A stretch of DNA of 64,000 nucleotides from NCBI GenBank assembly GCA_951230915.1, contig OX579638.1, positions 6,466,696 to 6,530,695 on the forward strand, read 5' to 3'. Positions 34,467 through 45,787 of this stretch are shown here, piece by piece. The notes beneath the pieces were generated by a model. It was not told where the DNA came from. It did no database searches and worked only from the letters and a program-made list of their open reading frames with translations. Every line of letters starts with the position of its first letter. The first letter of the stretch is position 1. This stretch comes from Antitrichia curtipendula. Lineage: Eukaryota; Streptophyta; Bryopsida; Hypnales; Leucodontaceae. The position numbers and the translations under genes were made by a program.

Positions 34467-37400
34467 CCATATCAAAAATGGATTTTGCACATGGGATAAT
34501 GTTGAGGGATGAACAAATAGACAGTCGATAAAATCACTGAGTCTCAGTGATTACATGTGATTATTTATATACATGCCCAATAGTACCAACACATGTACAG
34601 TAGGGGCCAGTAAACTCACGAATTTTTGAATAGACAGTTTTAGCTAAGATTAGGAGAACTTCAGAAGGTCCGTGTATGCTAAACCCTAAACCCTTAAACC
34701 TCAGAATGGTCATCATCACCTACCATACCCTACACAACGCCAGGTCTGCACGGCGGGTCCTCTACTCCTCTATACTGTATGCTACTCCTGTCCCCGAAAT
34801 GTGACAAGGAAGTCCATTAAGAAATGTCGATGTACCCAGGACAAACAATAGGGCAGAGAATTTGGAATCCCAAAATGAAGAACATTACATACGCAGTCTC
34901 AATCAATCATCTTATGCGGCCAATTGAGCACCGAGCAGTCGCATACCTGAAATCTATTTTCACGTTGAAGTTGCAGGATCAGCAGCGGCAACGAGCTCAA
35001 TCGTGACTTCCAGGTCACAATCTGTGTACGTATGTTGTTCTCGCAATGTGCCTGCAAACTCTACAAATGTTCAGATTCTCTTCACATAGACGCCATTTGA
35101 GCTACAATTGGGACAACCCAAAGCACGTGTTGAAGAGAAATGACATTCACAGCAATTTGATCACAGAAATGAGATCCCCGCAATCATTTAAAAATGGAGA
35201 TCAAATAAGACCTCGGGATGAAGCTACTGATTGCTCGACTCCATTATCCACCTTGATTCACTCAGGCTAGGGTTTACGCTCGACAATGATAGAGCATGGA
35301 TCTCTCACCCACAAGACGAACGCGGGAGCAGAATCGACGGCTTGCAGAGAGTCCGTTGAAACTGAAGTGCTGCCAAGTGCCAACCCTAGAAATGCTCGAA
35401 AAGGAGGAATGATTGTATCTCTTCTCTGCATTCTGCAACGAAAACATCCCCAAATACACAAACAGAGAGAAAAGAAACAAAGAAGAAAAACTAACAACAG
35501 ACAGCAGGAATGTGACACTTGCTGTAACTTACCTCAAGTTAGCGGCAAAGTGTCTGAGTGCGGACTGCGGAAGCGCATGCAGTAAGCTTCAGTTAAGCTC
35601 AGTGTGCATGGTTTCGTTTCATTGATTTAAAGAAATAAATTTATAAATTCATGAGGATTAGAAGCACGTTTCTTCGGTAGTGGAGTGCAGTCGGATGGCG
35701 CAAAATCAACGTCACCTGCAAAACAGGCTCTAGAAAGTATGTTTTTTTGTGTGGGAATTAGTTCATTACAAGAAGATGTCAACCCACACTAATTTAAGTA
35801 GAGTGATTTTGGTAAATTAGCGTCACACACTAATTGTATGAATCAATTAGTTAGACTAGATTGCAAGGCAATAGAGTCCTCCATCTAAAATATAAGCACC
35901 TAAAAGTGTCACTTTTTCTAGTTTTACAATCTTTTACTATCTAATTATAAATTGTACTCAATGGGTTATTAGTGACTTCAAAAGAAATCCAAATCAAGTC
36001 ATTTTAGTTGTAAGCATGACATTAAATTGATGGTCTCTCAATTGTGAAAATTGAATAGTTCAAAACAAAAATAGAGAAATTCCTCTAAGTAGTAGTTTAC
36101 CTCATTTCATGTGTGTGATGTCTTCTTCCTAGGCATTTGCTCTTGTGACAGTAGCAAAGTTCAATTGCAATGTGTCTAGATGCAAAGAGAGGTGTCCCTT
36201 CTTAACTTTACACTCTAACTTCTATAAGAACTTCCATAAGAACTTCCATACACTCAAAAACTTGGTTCACTATGAGAAGGCAATCATGGAATGTGACACT
36301 TGAAGTGTCAAATTTGTTGTAACGTATTCTTTGATTTGCTTCTTGAAAGAGAGATTGATGAGGAGTCGTTGGATTTGTGCTAAAAATTGCATCTTAAATA
36401 CAAGTTAGGGTAGCATGAATGAAGGAGATGGTATAGTTTTAGGATGAAAATTTATGAGCACAATGTACAAATTCATCATCTATGTCTTGTTTTGCATCTT
36501 CATACTACAATTAGCATTTGCAAATTGACTCCTTAACCTCAAATTTTGTCAATCTTGATGTACATAATGTTATTGTCATTTTGTCAAAGCAATGTAAACC
36601 AATTTGGTTAGGTTTTGTGAAATTTGAATGGAACCAATACATTGCTGGTCATTGTCTGCAGCTATGGGAGAGAAGACAATGTTTATATTGTAAATTCACA
36701 GACTTTGACCAAATACTCTCTGCTAGCTCTTTGATATCTACCCCACAACCCCTAGTTGCCTTCTTTCTTTGCAGCCACTCCCTCCAACGTCCAATAGTTG
36801 CTCAACATGTGCTCTTGTCCCCCTCAATGGGTCTATATTTACACTAGCTATTCCCTTTTTATTCTTCTTCTTGTCCATTTTAGCAACCTAGCAAAAAGTC
36901 AATGACATTCATCATGCCCATATTATCCTTTGTCCACCATTTAAAAAAAAAATGGTAATAATTTGTCAACCATTAGTTGGACTTGAAAATAAATTATATA
37001 CTCGTAAAGCTTTTGAGACATCCAATCTCCTCACAAAGTTTCAAAAAAATACACCAAAAATCTAGATCATAGGTATACCTTCAAATATCCCCTTGGGAGA
37101 CTCTTGAGACTTTAGTGGTTAATTATGTTCCCCATTCATACTTGTCCAAAATTTTTATATTGTCTTGTTATGTTTTACGGAGTAGTAGATAGGAAATGCA
37201 AGTGGAAAAGGGTGATATTGGATATGCATAATTATATCCAATTATAGTGGTTCAAACTTGCATGAGCTTGCCTTAAATCACAAGTAAGTTACCACTCAAA
37301 AAAATATGAATTGTTTGCTTAACCCTTTAAAACTCTTTTCAAGTCAAAATGGCTTAGAGAAATTTGGGCATCTAAAATGAGGTACCAAATTTTGGATTTT

Positions 37401-38000
37401 TCTTTATATTTAAAAAAAAATTGAGATAACAAACAAAATTCTAAAAAACATAATTTTATATAAGAAATATAAAGATTCAACAATTGAGAAAAATGAGTTC
37501 CTTTTTTGCACTTTAACTCAAATAGACAAAGTGCAACATCATTTTGCTTTGATAATTTGCATTATTTTTCCTCATAACCTAAATTTCTTACTCTTGTGGA
37601 TTTTTCTCACATGTAGGGGTACAATCCAAACAAGCAAGATGCAATATCATTTTGCTTTGAAAATTTGCATACTTTTTCTTCAAATCCCAAATTTTGTACT
37701 CTTGTAAATTTTTTTCTCATAACTATGTGAAGGTTTGTCTCTTCTGATTGCATTAGCATTGTGATAAACTCTCACATTTCATAAAAACCATACATAAATT
37801 AGTGAAGGGATACATATGTCATTTTTACATTGGTTGTAAGACTCTTACACAAATTATAAAAAAGATACTGATACACGTATAGTCTGTTTTTGAAACAACT
37901 TCAAAATTTGTCATCACAAGTGTTTTATAAAAACACCATAGTTGCATAAACTAAGCTTGTAATTTAGTTCAAAGCATAAATTTTGGGGTGCTAATTCCAA
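34467..38000. other. Mixed then AT-rich DNA, no gene resolved
   Basis: 34,470-35,700 is more balanced in composition and may be the upstream region of the dehydrogenase gene. ORFs there (35,286-35,585 plus, 35,267-35,518 minus) overlap and lack domains. A short 'taaaccctaaaccctt' tract sits at 34,679-34,695. From 35,700 on it is AT-rich with tandemly repeated 'ataagaacttccata' near 36,224-36,252, and two similar copies of 'caatatcattttgctttga' (37,530 and 37,640). No gene is supportable. Confidence 0.4.
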
Positions 38001-38318
38001 GTAAAAATCTCACTTTGATATCCTTACAAGGTTGTGTGAACTACTCCTCGACTGCAAAATGTTGGCACCTAGCTTGATTACTACGCATGTTTTTTGTTTT
38101 TTGAAATAAAGAAAACAAAATTTCATTGCAAAGGGGTGAAAATACAAGTTTGCCAACCACAAGTGGCCTAGTGGAGAGCAACCAAACAGACACGACACAT
38201 AAAAATAGATCAGACTAATGAGAGACAAAAGTATGAAAGAGGCCCAAGGCCTTGAGAGAGGCCATGAGACCTTTCACAGCTGGCCACAGGGTGATGCCTT
38301 GTTGCACCATCGAGTAGA

Positions 38319-38810
38319 TCATAGGGATTGAAAAACAAATTCTACAATGGGGCCTAAAAACGACCAACTAGGTTTGCCGGCCTCCATTATGGGATTTGCC
38401 ATTGCCAAATTTGCATCTGCAATCAATAAAGTCTTTGAGTAGCTTATGCTGAGATGTAGTTGATTACCAATGTGTGTTGTTGACATTTGTCCATTCCAAT
38501 CTTCCATAATCTAGAAGTCCTCTCTAGATTTAGCTTATAAGATGTTTCGGAGTCCAATGTTTGGCATTGAAAACCAAGTCAATCTTTTGGATCCATAGGG
38601 CCCAGAGAACTGTTGTATGTTATTCAAGCCAAATATGTTTAATCGCATTGAATTTGTGAAGGATGGCAACCAAGAAATACCTTGTTTCTATGTCAATGGT
38701 TGCCATGGACCTTGGGCACAATCCCCAATTAAGAGTTCAGTAAAAATGTAGATGACCCATTGCCATGCAAGTTGGACGGAATGACATTTCTAGAATCAGT
38801 GAAAAAAAAA
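38319..38810 (-). pseudogene. Remnant of a LINE-type retrotransposon 3' coding region
   Basis: Minus-strand translation, across stops, gives RYFLVAILHKFNAIKHIW, then LWALWIQKIDLVFNAKHW and LLDYGRLEW, with LAWQWVIYIFTELLIGDC slightly upstream in another frame. This order (hydrophobic zinc-binding RT region, then 'LVFN..W') is what plant non-LTR elements show after the reverse transcriptase; I rely on general resemblance, and no catalytic motif is present in the fragment. At least four stops or frameshifts break it. Flanking sequence from about 38,010 to 39,250 may belong to the same element but is too decayed to place. Confidence 0.4.
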
Positions 38811-39558
38811 TTCCACCAAATGCCTTGGATAGGCTAGGCACTGGGTGTCGATATCTTGGTCAATCTTGCTTCGCTACTAATTTACAACAACAATTATATG
38901 TTATATAAGCTAGAGAAGTCTTGTTCTTTTTTTAAAAACTCTTTGTAGAGCCTAGACTGTCCTCTATTTTAATTTAAAGTCTTTGGAAAGGATGCCCCCT
39001 CGTTTCCTCTCCATAGAACTAGAAACTTGGTAGGAGTTCACTAGTAGAGCTCGTTCGGACCAGTTTGGCGGTGAATTCTATAAACAGAGTGTTGGGTCCT
39101 AACACATTCCATTTAGATTTCCTTGGGTCTCATCTAATGGAGTCTATCTTGCTATAGTAGAGCCAATTGATGGTCTTCTTCGGGCCTCTCTGTATTGGGG
39201 CTACTTGTACTTTGTGGAAGATTCCCACTAGTTTTTGGTCCCTTGCAGGGTTGGATTAGAAGGATTGACCAAGTGAATGCTTGCTATGCAGAGAACAAGT
39301 AATCCAAGGTCGTGCCAACTCATAGCCACAAGCTAATTAGAGGTTCCACGTGGATGGATTCCTTCGTAGAGACTTATATAACAGTGTGCGGGATTTTGTC
39401 TTTTTCCACCAAAAGCCAGCCCACCTGGAAAGAGCTGCGAGTTGGGAAGATTGCAAATTGGAGCCTTTTCCGAGTGATCAGTGAGATTTTCTTGACCAAA
39501 TTGGAGCATTTTTTGAGGGACTGTGAGATTGTGGTTTGCAGATACAACGGAAGACTAA

Positions 39559-40181
39559 ATTGATAAGGAGGAAGTACTAATGGAGGAGGAGACCAAATTA
39601 GTGGACCTCAAGTCGCATCTGGACAAGAAACCAAGAATCAGAGAAGAAGAAGCGGCTCCAACTGAAGTTCCGCCAAGGGAGTTCCAATTTGAGACTCTTC
39701 GCAAGTTCGTGGTGGCCAAGTTGGGAATGCATCATCGCACAAAGTTGGTGCAGGCTAAGTTGTGGGAATTTGTGGAAGGTCTCCAGTCTTGGGATGAGTT
39801 GAATGTTAACCATTTAGAGGTTTTTGTCCTGGCCTACTTGGTGGCGGAAAGGAAGGGCTACGTGCGAGGAGAACCAATGGAATTGCAAGCAATGCGGATT
39901 TCACAAGTTTTTCATTTGCCGAATGAAGGAGCACCGATAGCAGCAGTGCAAAAGGCTAGTCAATACAAGATTCAGAGTTGTTTTCCGACCAAATTTGCAT
40001 CTCAAGCTTCATAGCTGCAAGAATTCAAAGTTGGGCAATTGTTATCTAGTTGGAGGAGCTGGGTCGAGCTGGTCATGAGATATTTGCTCTTGGAAGAGGC
40101 CTCAGGGATGGTAACTCGCCAAAATCTCCAAGTTGTGATGGTAGTGCAGTCGGGTGTGGTTTTCAACTGGGCCCTATTTGT
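39559..40181 (+). pseudogene. Broken unknown ORF cut by element B
   Basis: A charged frame starting near ATG 39,580 (MEEETKLVDL) runs 144 codons to a TAG at 40,012-40,014. It continues in the same frame with equally protein-like sequence (LQEFKVGQLLSSWRSWVELV) to the left end of element B at 40,182. A TAA at 39,556-39,558 separates it from similar coding text upstream (a 39,312-39,563 ORF lies in another frame). The centre reads FVEGLQSWDELNVNHLEVF and RISQVFHLPNEGAP. I do not recognise the family; it has the look of a plant transposon-associated protein. No continuation could be found on the other side of element B. Confidence 0.4.
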
Positions 40182-40545
40182 CAGGGTTGACAGGACGTCC
40201 GCGTCCACGTCCGGCGGATGTGGACGCTGACCCCCGGACGTCTTTTGATATCCCTGGACGGGCCATCTGACCGTCCGATCGGACGGATCGTCCGCGCGGT
40301 CGGGAGGCTCGCGGATAGTCCCGCGGACGGGCCCTCGGGCGGACAGGGCGGATGGCGGACGGACGCGATCGAGCGGACGAGATCGCGCGAACGGATCTTG
40401 CGGACGGGCACGTGCGGACGGGACGTCCGCGCGATCCCGTCCGCACGATCTGCCCGTCCGATTCTGGGCCGTCCGATTCGCATGTACGCGTCCGCATTGC
40501 CTGGTCCGCCTTCGGACGCCATAAATAGCGCGGCGGACGGCTCAT
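40182..40545. repeat. Left GC-rich CGGACGG array of element B
   Basis: Densely packed 'ggacgg', 'cgtccg' and 'gcggacg' motifs in both orientations, in sharp contrast to the surrounding AT-rich DNA. It includes a TATA-like box near its inner edge. Long ORFs across it on both strands (Arg/Pro/Ser-rich) are low-complexity artefacts. Confidence 0.85.
40520..40528 (+). promoter_or_regulatory. TATA-like box inside the left array
   Basis: cataaatag at the inner edge of the array, about 275 bp upstream of the ATG at 40,803. The matching position of TATA-like boxes before the kinase and hAT genes supports a promoter role (inference). Confidence 0.45.
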
Positions 40546-40802
40546 TCCTCACAATCGTTTCCCTTGCGGAGTGGGTGATCCAGTGCCTCTCAGTGGCTCT
40601 GCGCGCCCCTTTCGTTTTGGTGCGTGAACGATTGTGCTCGGATACTGAATTGCACCAATTTATTTTGGTGATTACTTGGTTTTGAAGGCCTTGTTAACAA
40701 CTTCACCTCGTTTCATTGGCAAGTGTCAAACATTTTGTTAAGTTGTTCTAAAGTTTCATGTGAACTTTGTCATCAAATCATTTCATTTTAATCAAGGTTA
40801 TC

Positions 40803-41900
40803 ATGCCTCGCAATAGTAGTTCAAGGTCCAGTAACAAAGGCAAATCCCAGGACATGAACTGGGGAGATTGGGCAAATCCAATGTGTGTAGCTGAACCTGG
40901 ATGGGAAGAAAAGCCCAAGAAGGTTTGGGACTGCACAATGTGCAAAAAGTACGTCAAAATGACGCACCTCTCCAAAATGTGGTCACAAGAAAGAGCAGAC
41001 AAACAAGTTCAACGCTGGGAAGGACAAATTTCCATGTGCAAAAGCCAACACTTTGTGCACCGATACGAGGAAGTAACGTGGTGCGCTGAGCTGCCTGACT
41101 CCAAACCAAATGTTATGAATTATTCTAACATGGCCATGGTTTGGACAGAGATTGTACTCCACAAAGATGTAGATTGGCGCACAATTTACGGGAAAAATGT
41201 TGACAATATGAAGCGCACTGACGCTGTTATTTATACGAGTTGGACTCAACCAAGCGATTGTATGCGAATGTGGTCCAATCGAGGGCAGTTTGGATTTCCG
41301 CCGGTTGTATTGCCGGATGCTGAGGATGAATGGTCGGACGACGATGGTGTAGAAGACAATCCAGCACCCGTAACATTTACAGTGAGACATGAGCGTCAAG
41401 AAGCTCGGGAAGACATCGAGTTCAATCAACAAATGCAAGAAGCTATGCGTAGGAGCATGGAGGATCGGGGTCAACAACACGGGCATGACAAGTCCTACCA
41501 ACATGATCATACTGCATCTGGTTCACAAGATGGTCAAAGGGTCTTACACTACGCTAACGACCCCCAAGGTACTTATTACAACCCAGAAAGAAGCCATGGA
41601 ACCACACATGATTTTGGATCTAGCCAAGGAGGCTCCCAATACTTGTCCGGATCTACTACGGGTGGTTCATATGAGCGTCACACAGGCTCTCGTCATGTCG
41701 AACCAAGGCAAGGAAGGTCTCAGCACCGTGATGTAGTTCCTCCTCCAGCTTTTGGAGGTCCTTACTATGGAAATCCCAATCAAGGAGCTACGCCAAGCGA
41801 CTATGAATGCACTTGGGGCGGAGGACCATATCTTGGCACTTATGGATCCGGTTCCACACCACCAAAACGTAGAGATGACATCCATTCAGATTCCGAGTAA
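40803..41900 (+). CDS. Element B protein with Cys motif, UIM-like helix and Gly/Ser/Tyr/Gln-rich tail
   Basis: 365 residues from ATG 40,803 (MPRNSSSRSS). The first in-frame codon of the open frame lies 36 bases earlier, but the Met at 40,803 follows a better leader. Visible parts: a basic Ser-rich N-terminus; CTMC at 44-47 with further Cys at 79 and 94, possibly a metal site; a Trp-rich central region to about 165; an acidic patch (DAEDEWSDDDGVEDN, 172-186); a helix EFNQQMQEAMRRSMED (206-221) with the A-x3-S-x2-acid spacing of a ubiquitin-interacting motif; and a disordered tail rich in Gly, Ser, Tyr, Gln and His, ending in a basic KRRDD segment. The frame is intact. It converges on the broken kinase gene. 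The function is unknown; a DNA- or ubiquitin-binding accessory protein of the element is one possibility, and a captured host gene another. Confidence 0.6.
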   Translation: MPRNSSSRSSNKGKSQDMNWGDWANPMCVAEPGWEEKPKKVWDCTMCKKYVKMTHLSKMWSQERADKQVQRWEGQISMCKSQHFVHRYEEVTWCAELPDSKPNVMNYSNMAMVWTEIVLHKDVDWRTIYGKNVDNMKRTDAVIYTSWTQPSDCMRMWSNRGQFGFPPVVLPDAEDEWSDDDGVEDNPAPVTFTVRHERQEAREDIEFNQQMQEAMRRSMEDRGQQHGHDKSYQHDHTASGSQDGQRVLHYANDPQGTYYNPERSHGTTHDFGSSQGGSQYLSGSTTGGSYERHTGSRHVEPRQGRSQHRDVVPPPAFGGPYYGNPNQGATPSDYECTWGGGPYLGTYGSGSTPPKRRDDIHSDSE

Positions 41901-42182
41901 AGTAGGTAGAGCTATTTTAGTCGTTGTCTCACAATCGAGTGGGCCTTGGAATCTTTTGTTATTGGATTATGGAGTGTGGCAATCATAGTACAAACATATC
42001 GGCATCTCGGCGAATAGCATTTACGATTTTACGTACTAAAATATTTTGATGTAAATATATTGTATTAAAATGTATTTGGAGGTTGGTACTTGGTATCATC
42101 ATAGCGGTATTGTTCAAGTATCAACTGTATTGCTTTTCAATATAAAAAATATTTGCGCATGACCAAATTCTATTATCATTAT

Positions 42183-43124
42183 CCCCTAATCGTTTTTGAC
42201 TATGTTTTCACCAAAAACGTTCCAAAATTGCCATTTCTAATACTAGTGTCAAATTTTAGAAAAAAAACATTCTTGGACACATGTAACCATAGGATCTTGT
42301 AGTAAACTTGTTTAAGAAGATGTGGAAAAAATTTCAGAATTTTCCACCATGTGGATTGCAAGATAATAGTGTTTGAATTGACAAAAATCCTTTTTATGTC
42401 CCTGCGAAAAAACAGGCAGCTGCCCTTCACAAGGTCACATTCATATGAAAAAATGTCCAAAATGGTGGTTACTCTTTGGATTTATTCTTGAAGGCAAGTT
42501 GGCTACATGCTTGAAAATTTTCAGATCATTTGGAATTGTACAACATATAGGAAAAAAATAGTAAGTAGGAAGAGGTAGAGAATGATTCAAAACACTAAAT
42601 TGTGAAGAATTTATTTATGGAATTGAAAAATGCCAATCCAACGGTTGTAATGTTGTAATAAACAATCTACACCCAATGTTTTTATTTTTTTTCAAAAATA
42701 TTGAAAATTGAGTTAAATAAAAGACTTCAAGTCTTCAAAGTTTATTTTAGAGTTGAAATTCCATAACTACCCTTAAACTAAGAATCCTCATAACTTTTGA
42801 CTCATAGATCTAAATGGAATGATTCAAAGCTTTCCATGTACATATAAATCTAAAGAACCAATTGGAAATTTTTATTTTCTTAAAAAGTGATTTTTGAAGA
42901 AGTTTTTTTCGCTGCCCGTGCTGCCCACCAAGGACTGAAAATGACATATCATGCAATAACTTTTTAACCATGTAGTCTAAATGTATGAAAATTGTTGGGC
43001 CTTAAAGCTACTCCTCGGGCACGTGTTGTATGAAAATTTCAAAGAAAAAAAATATAAATTTCATTTGTAGTGAGCTGCCCAAAATCGCTATGTTGCTAAA
43101 AAAATCACTTTGGTCTTTTAGGGG
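42183..43124. mobile_element. 942-bp family Q element nested in element B, flanked by TTAT
   Basis: Inverted copy of the 21.6/23.7 kb elements, ends CCCCTAA and TTAGGGG. The flanks are TTAT on both sides (42,179-42,182 and 43,125-43,128). Because TTAT is not its own reverse complement, this is a true direct 4-bp duplication and not just symmetric ends. It sits between the 3' ends of the two element B genes. Confidence 0.8.
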
Positions 43125-43473
43125 TTATATGTGTTCAACATTGATTATACAATTTTGAACCCAACCAGACCAAGCTAACATCCATCAACAATAATTGTTG
43201 CATTGCACTTCTCATTCAAGGATTTCAAGCAAAACATATGATGGATGCATAAATAGATGGTAGACATTGGACATTGGAAGTTTCAAAACACACAAACATT
43301 TCAAAACTTTATATGAACTATAAGGGTGCATATATATTGGCATACATTGATGGTGCATATATATACTAGAAAATCCTTGCACACAATCATGCAAATTTAT
43401 GTACTCGCCTCTACATTTACCTAATACTTTTATAGTTCTATCACTTCTATGTCGTCCACTAACACCATAGACA

Positions 43474-44957
43474 CTAATATGAGTGGCGGAAGTGTTCATC
43501 CGGAATAGGCCAGTTGTAATTATTGGTAAATCGATGGATGATTTCGGACAAGCTACCGCGAGAATCAATCACCGAATCACAAAGGCGCTCCAAGGAAAGG
43601 TGAAAAATCCTTGCCAAATCCTCATGGCTAAATCTTGTATGTCCTTCATTTTCCTGATGTAAGCTCACGTAGTCCGTCGACATGCAACCATTGTTGATGG
43701 CTTGAGCTATTCGACCAACCGCATATTCCTCCGATTTACGTGATAAATCCGGTATCACTGACACATCCGCGTCTCTTCGGTGCAAGTATGCAATAGAAGG
43801 GTCCACCCACCACCTCTTTTTCAAGGTCTCAGTCCGCTCACTCTGAGAGGTGAACGTGTACAAGGACTTCATTGGTTCATTACGTAAAGTAGTCATGCCC
43901 CAATCGCAAACTCCAATATAAACACGTGACTCATCATTGGAAAAGTGAAACATAATGTTGTCCAGTGAAAGATCATTGTGCAAATGTCCAGCGCTGTGCA
44001 CTGCATTCATGAGGTGCACCAATGCCCATGCAAGCTCCGTGCGCTTCTTCCTCCAACGACCAAGAAAAAAAGCTTTCGTCACCTCTTCTGGGGTCGGTTG
44101 AGAATAAGCCAACCGAATGCCAATGTTATCGGGATATTCCTTATCCAATTTAACATTTGCTTCAATGTTCCGCCATTCCACCAATACGAGTACCCTTCGT
44201 TTTGCGTTGCATGAACAGCAAAAAACCGGATAACTCCATCATGTGGAATTCTCACTGCCATTAACTCGTTTTGGTGTTCCAACTTTGCGAGCGGAGGTCG
44301 TATGCGTTGTTGATGAGATACCTTCGCTGCGAACTCCCAAAATGTGGGTATCTCACGACATCCTTCAATTCGGACCCTTCGAATTGTTGCGTATCCACCC
44401 CTCAGGATTTGATCATCTTGTGGAATCACCCTTGCTGTTTCCGGAAGCGCTAAGAGATGTCGTCACCCACGTTGCAACTCCACAACTCCCTCATCACTAT
44501 TCCACCAACCCATTGAACCTCGCCTATTTCGATTCTTTGCAAAAGGGGCGCACTGGCGAACAAACAAGTCTGCCCTCAAAATGACCTGTTCAAAAGCGCC
44601 ATCACCTACGCGGTGTTGCTTCCCGTACTTCTCTAAGATCACCTTTGCATTCCACAATGCATCATGGACCTTGTTCTTCAAAAATTGTTGAAAGCCCTTC
44701 TTCTCCATTTCATGAATCCAGTAGGGTACGTTTAAAGCATCCATGAACTTCTGTGCCATATCTCCCTTGAATTTAGCTGAACACTCGTCTTCATACCCCA
44801 CATATTTGGTATACAACGACGCAGTGGTTTCCGACTCATAAAAATTGACAATGCATTCAATGAGAAATGCTTTGCAAGTGAGAGAAGGAGCGTCCATACT
44901 CGCCTCACTGTCCGACTTCACTCGTTTGTCCTTCGCAGCCTTCTTTGATCTCGGCAT
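43474..44957 (-). pseudogene. Element B protein kinase, broken by one stop and one frameshift
   Basis: Starts at ATG 44,957 (MPRSKKAAKDK, basic, possibly nuclear). About 164 residues of an unknown N-terminal domain precede a TGA at 44,463-44,465. The same frame continues into a kinase N-lobe: glycine loop ILRGGYATIRRV, lysine in FAAKVSH, an alpha-C candidate in HQNELMAV, and hinge region YWWNGGTLKQML. A frameshift at about 44,125-44,165 moves to the C-lobe frame: HLHNDLSLDNIMF (the HRD-type loop as HND), CDWGM (DFG as DWG), and a C-lobe to the stop at 43,474. Key catalytic residues (K, D, N, D) are kept, so the ancestor was probably active. The family is not identified. The TATA-like box in the right array lies about 240 bp upstream. 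A host kinase captured by the element is possible. Confidence 0.7.
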
Positions 44958-45174
44958 CGTGATGAAATCACGTTTAGAAGTGCACTTGCAATTTGTAATC
45001 CACAAGGCAATATACGATTTGCCAAATGATCATACGCGAAATGTAGAAAAAAAAAGCAACAAGTATCCTCTAGAAATCACACTCTTATCTTCCCTTAGAA
45101 AGGAGCCAATGGAGGATAAACCACCAAGCTCTCCGCTCTCTCTTGCATGACACAAGGGGGAAGATAAAAGTGAG

Positions 45175-45560
45175 GAGCGGACGGGCCGTCCGACTCTTTT
45201 ATGCAAGGCGGACGCCTCGACCGTCCGCCTGATCGGACGGACCCGACGAGGCGGACGGATCATCGTTCGCCTCGTCAGGACCGTCCGATCAGGCGGATGC
45301 CACCCGTCCGACACATCGGACGGCCCCGGTGAATCGGACGGCCGCCGTCCGCTCTGGGCCGTCCGACCCTAAAATCGAAGGCGGACGCCTCGCCCGTCCG
45401 CCTGATCGGGCGGACGAGACGACGCGGACGGACAATCGTCCGCCTCGTAAGGACCGTCCGATCAGGCGGACGCCGCCCGTCCGACTCATCGGACGGCCCC
45501 GATGTATCGGACGGCTGCCGTCCGCCCAGGGCCGTCCGACCTGGGCAATCCGCCTGATCG
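45175..45560. repeat. Right GC-rich array of element B, 173-bp tandem units
   Basis: The phrase gccgtccgac starts at 45,185, 45,358 and 45,531, giving two full units of exactly 173 bp and a partial third. Each unit is itself made of CGGACGG/CCGTCCG motifs in both orientations. Very high GC and CpG content. Confidence 0.9.
45194..45203 (-). promoter_or_regulatory. TATA-like box inside the right array
   Basis: On the minus strand this reads cataaaagag, about 240 bp upstream of the kinase ATG at 44,957. The second 173-bp unit has lost the TATA-like bases at the matching place (ccctaaaatcg), which suggests that only the inner unit serves as promoter. Confidence 0.45.
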
Positions 45561-45787
45561 GACAGCCCTTCTCAAGTGGAGATCAAATTGAGAGATTTTT
45601 CGAGGTTGTCCGACCAGGCGGACGGTTGCATCATCTGACTCCTAAAACAACCTCGACCAGCAAATAATGACAAGGATGGGAAAGACAAAAATCTCATCGA
45701 CATTCACTTTCTTACTTAAAGAACTTGAATCATTAAATAGAACTCCAGCGTTTTTTAATGCAAAGATCTTCAATTTTATACACTAAG

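Larger units (their letters stand above)
40182..45656. mobile_element. Element B: large DNA element with GC-rich terminal arrays, a UIM-like protein and a kinase
   Basis: Bounded on the left by CAGGGTTGACAGGACG, a hAT-like end matching the miniature at 13,734, and on the right by a GC-rich array ending near ACAACCTCGA (45,647-45,656). Between the arrays are two convergent genes, each starting close to its array. A TTAA-family element (42,183-43,124) is nested between their 3' ends. No transposase is present, so it would be non-autonomous. A clean matching TSD was not found: the left flank is ctatttgt, and the right flank does not match it. The outer limits are therefore approximate and the hAT link is inferred. 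Confidence 0.5.

Noticed and set aside
36518..36847. 109-codon plus-strand ORF
   Set aside because: No domain, ordinary AT-rich context, starts in non-coding-like DNA.
40174..40685. ORFs of 123-155 codons across the left array
   Set aside because: Arg/Pro/Ser-rich translations on both strands come from the GC-rich repeat lacking stop codons.
45600..45656. TCGAGGTTGT...ACAACCTCGA as a complete small element
   Set aside because: A 10-bp inverted repeat around 37 bp without matching flanks. It may only be the worn right end of element B.
45030..45667. ORFs across the right array of element B
   Set aside because: Repeat artefacts, mirrored on the opposite strand.
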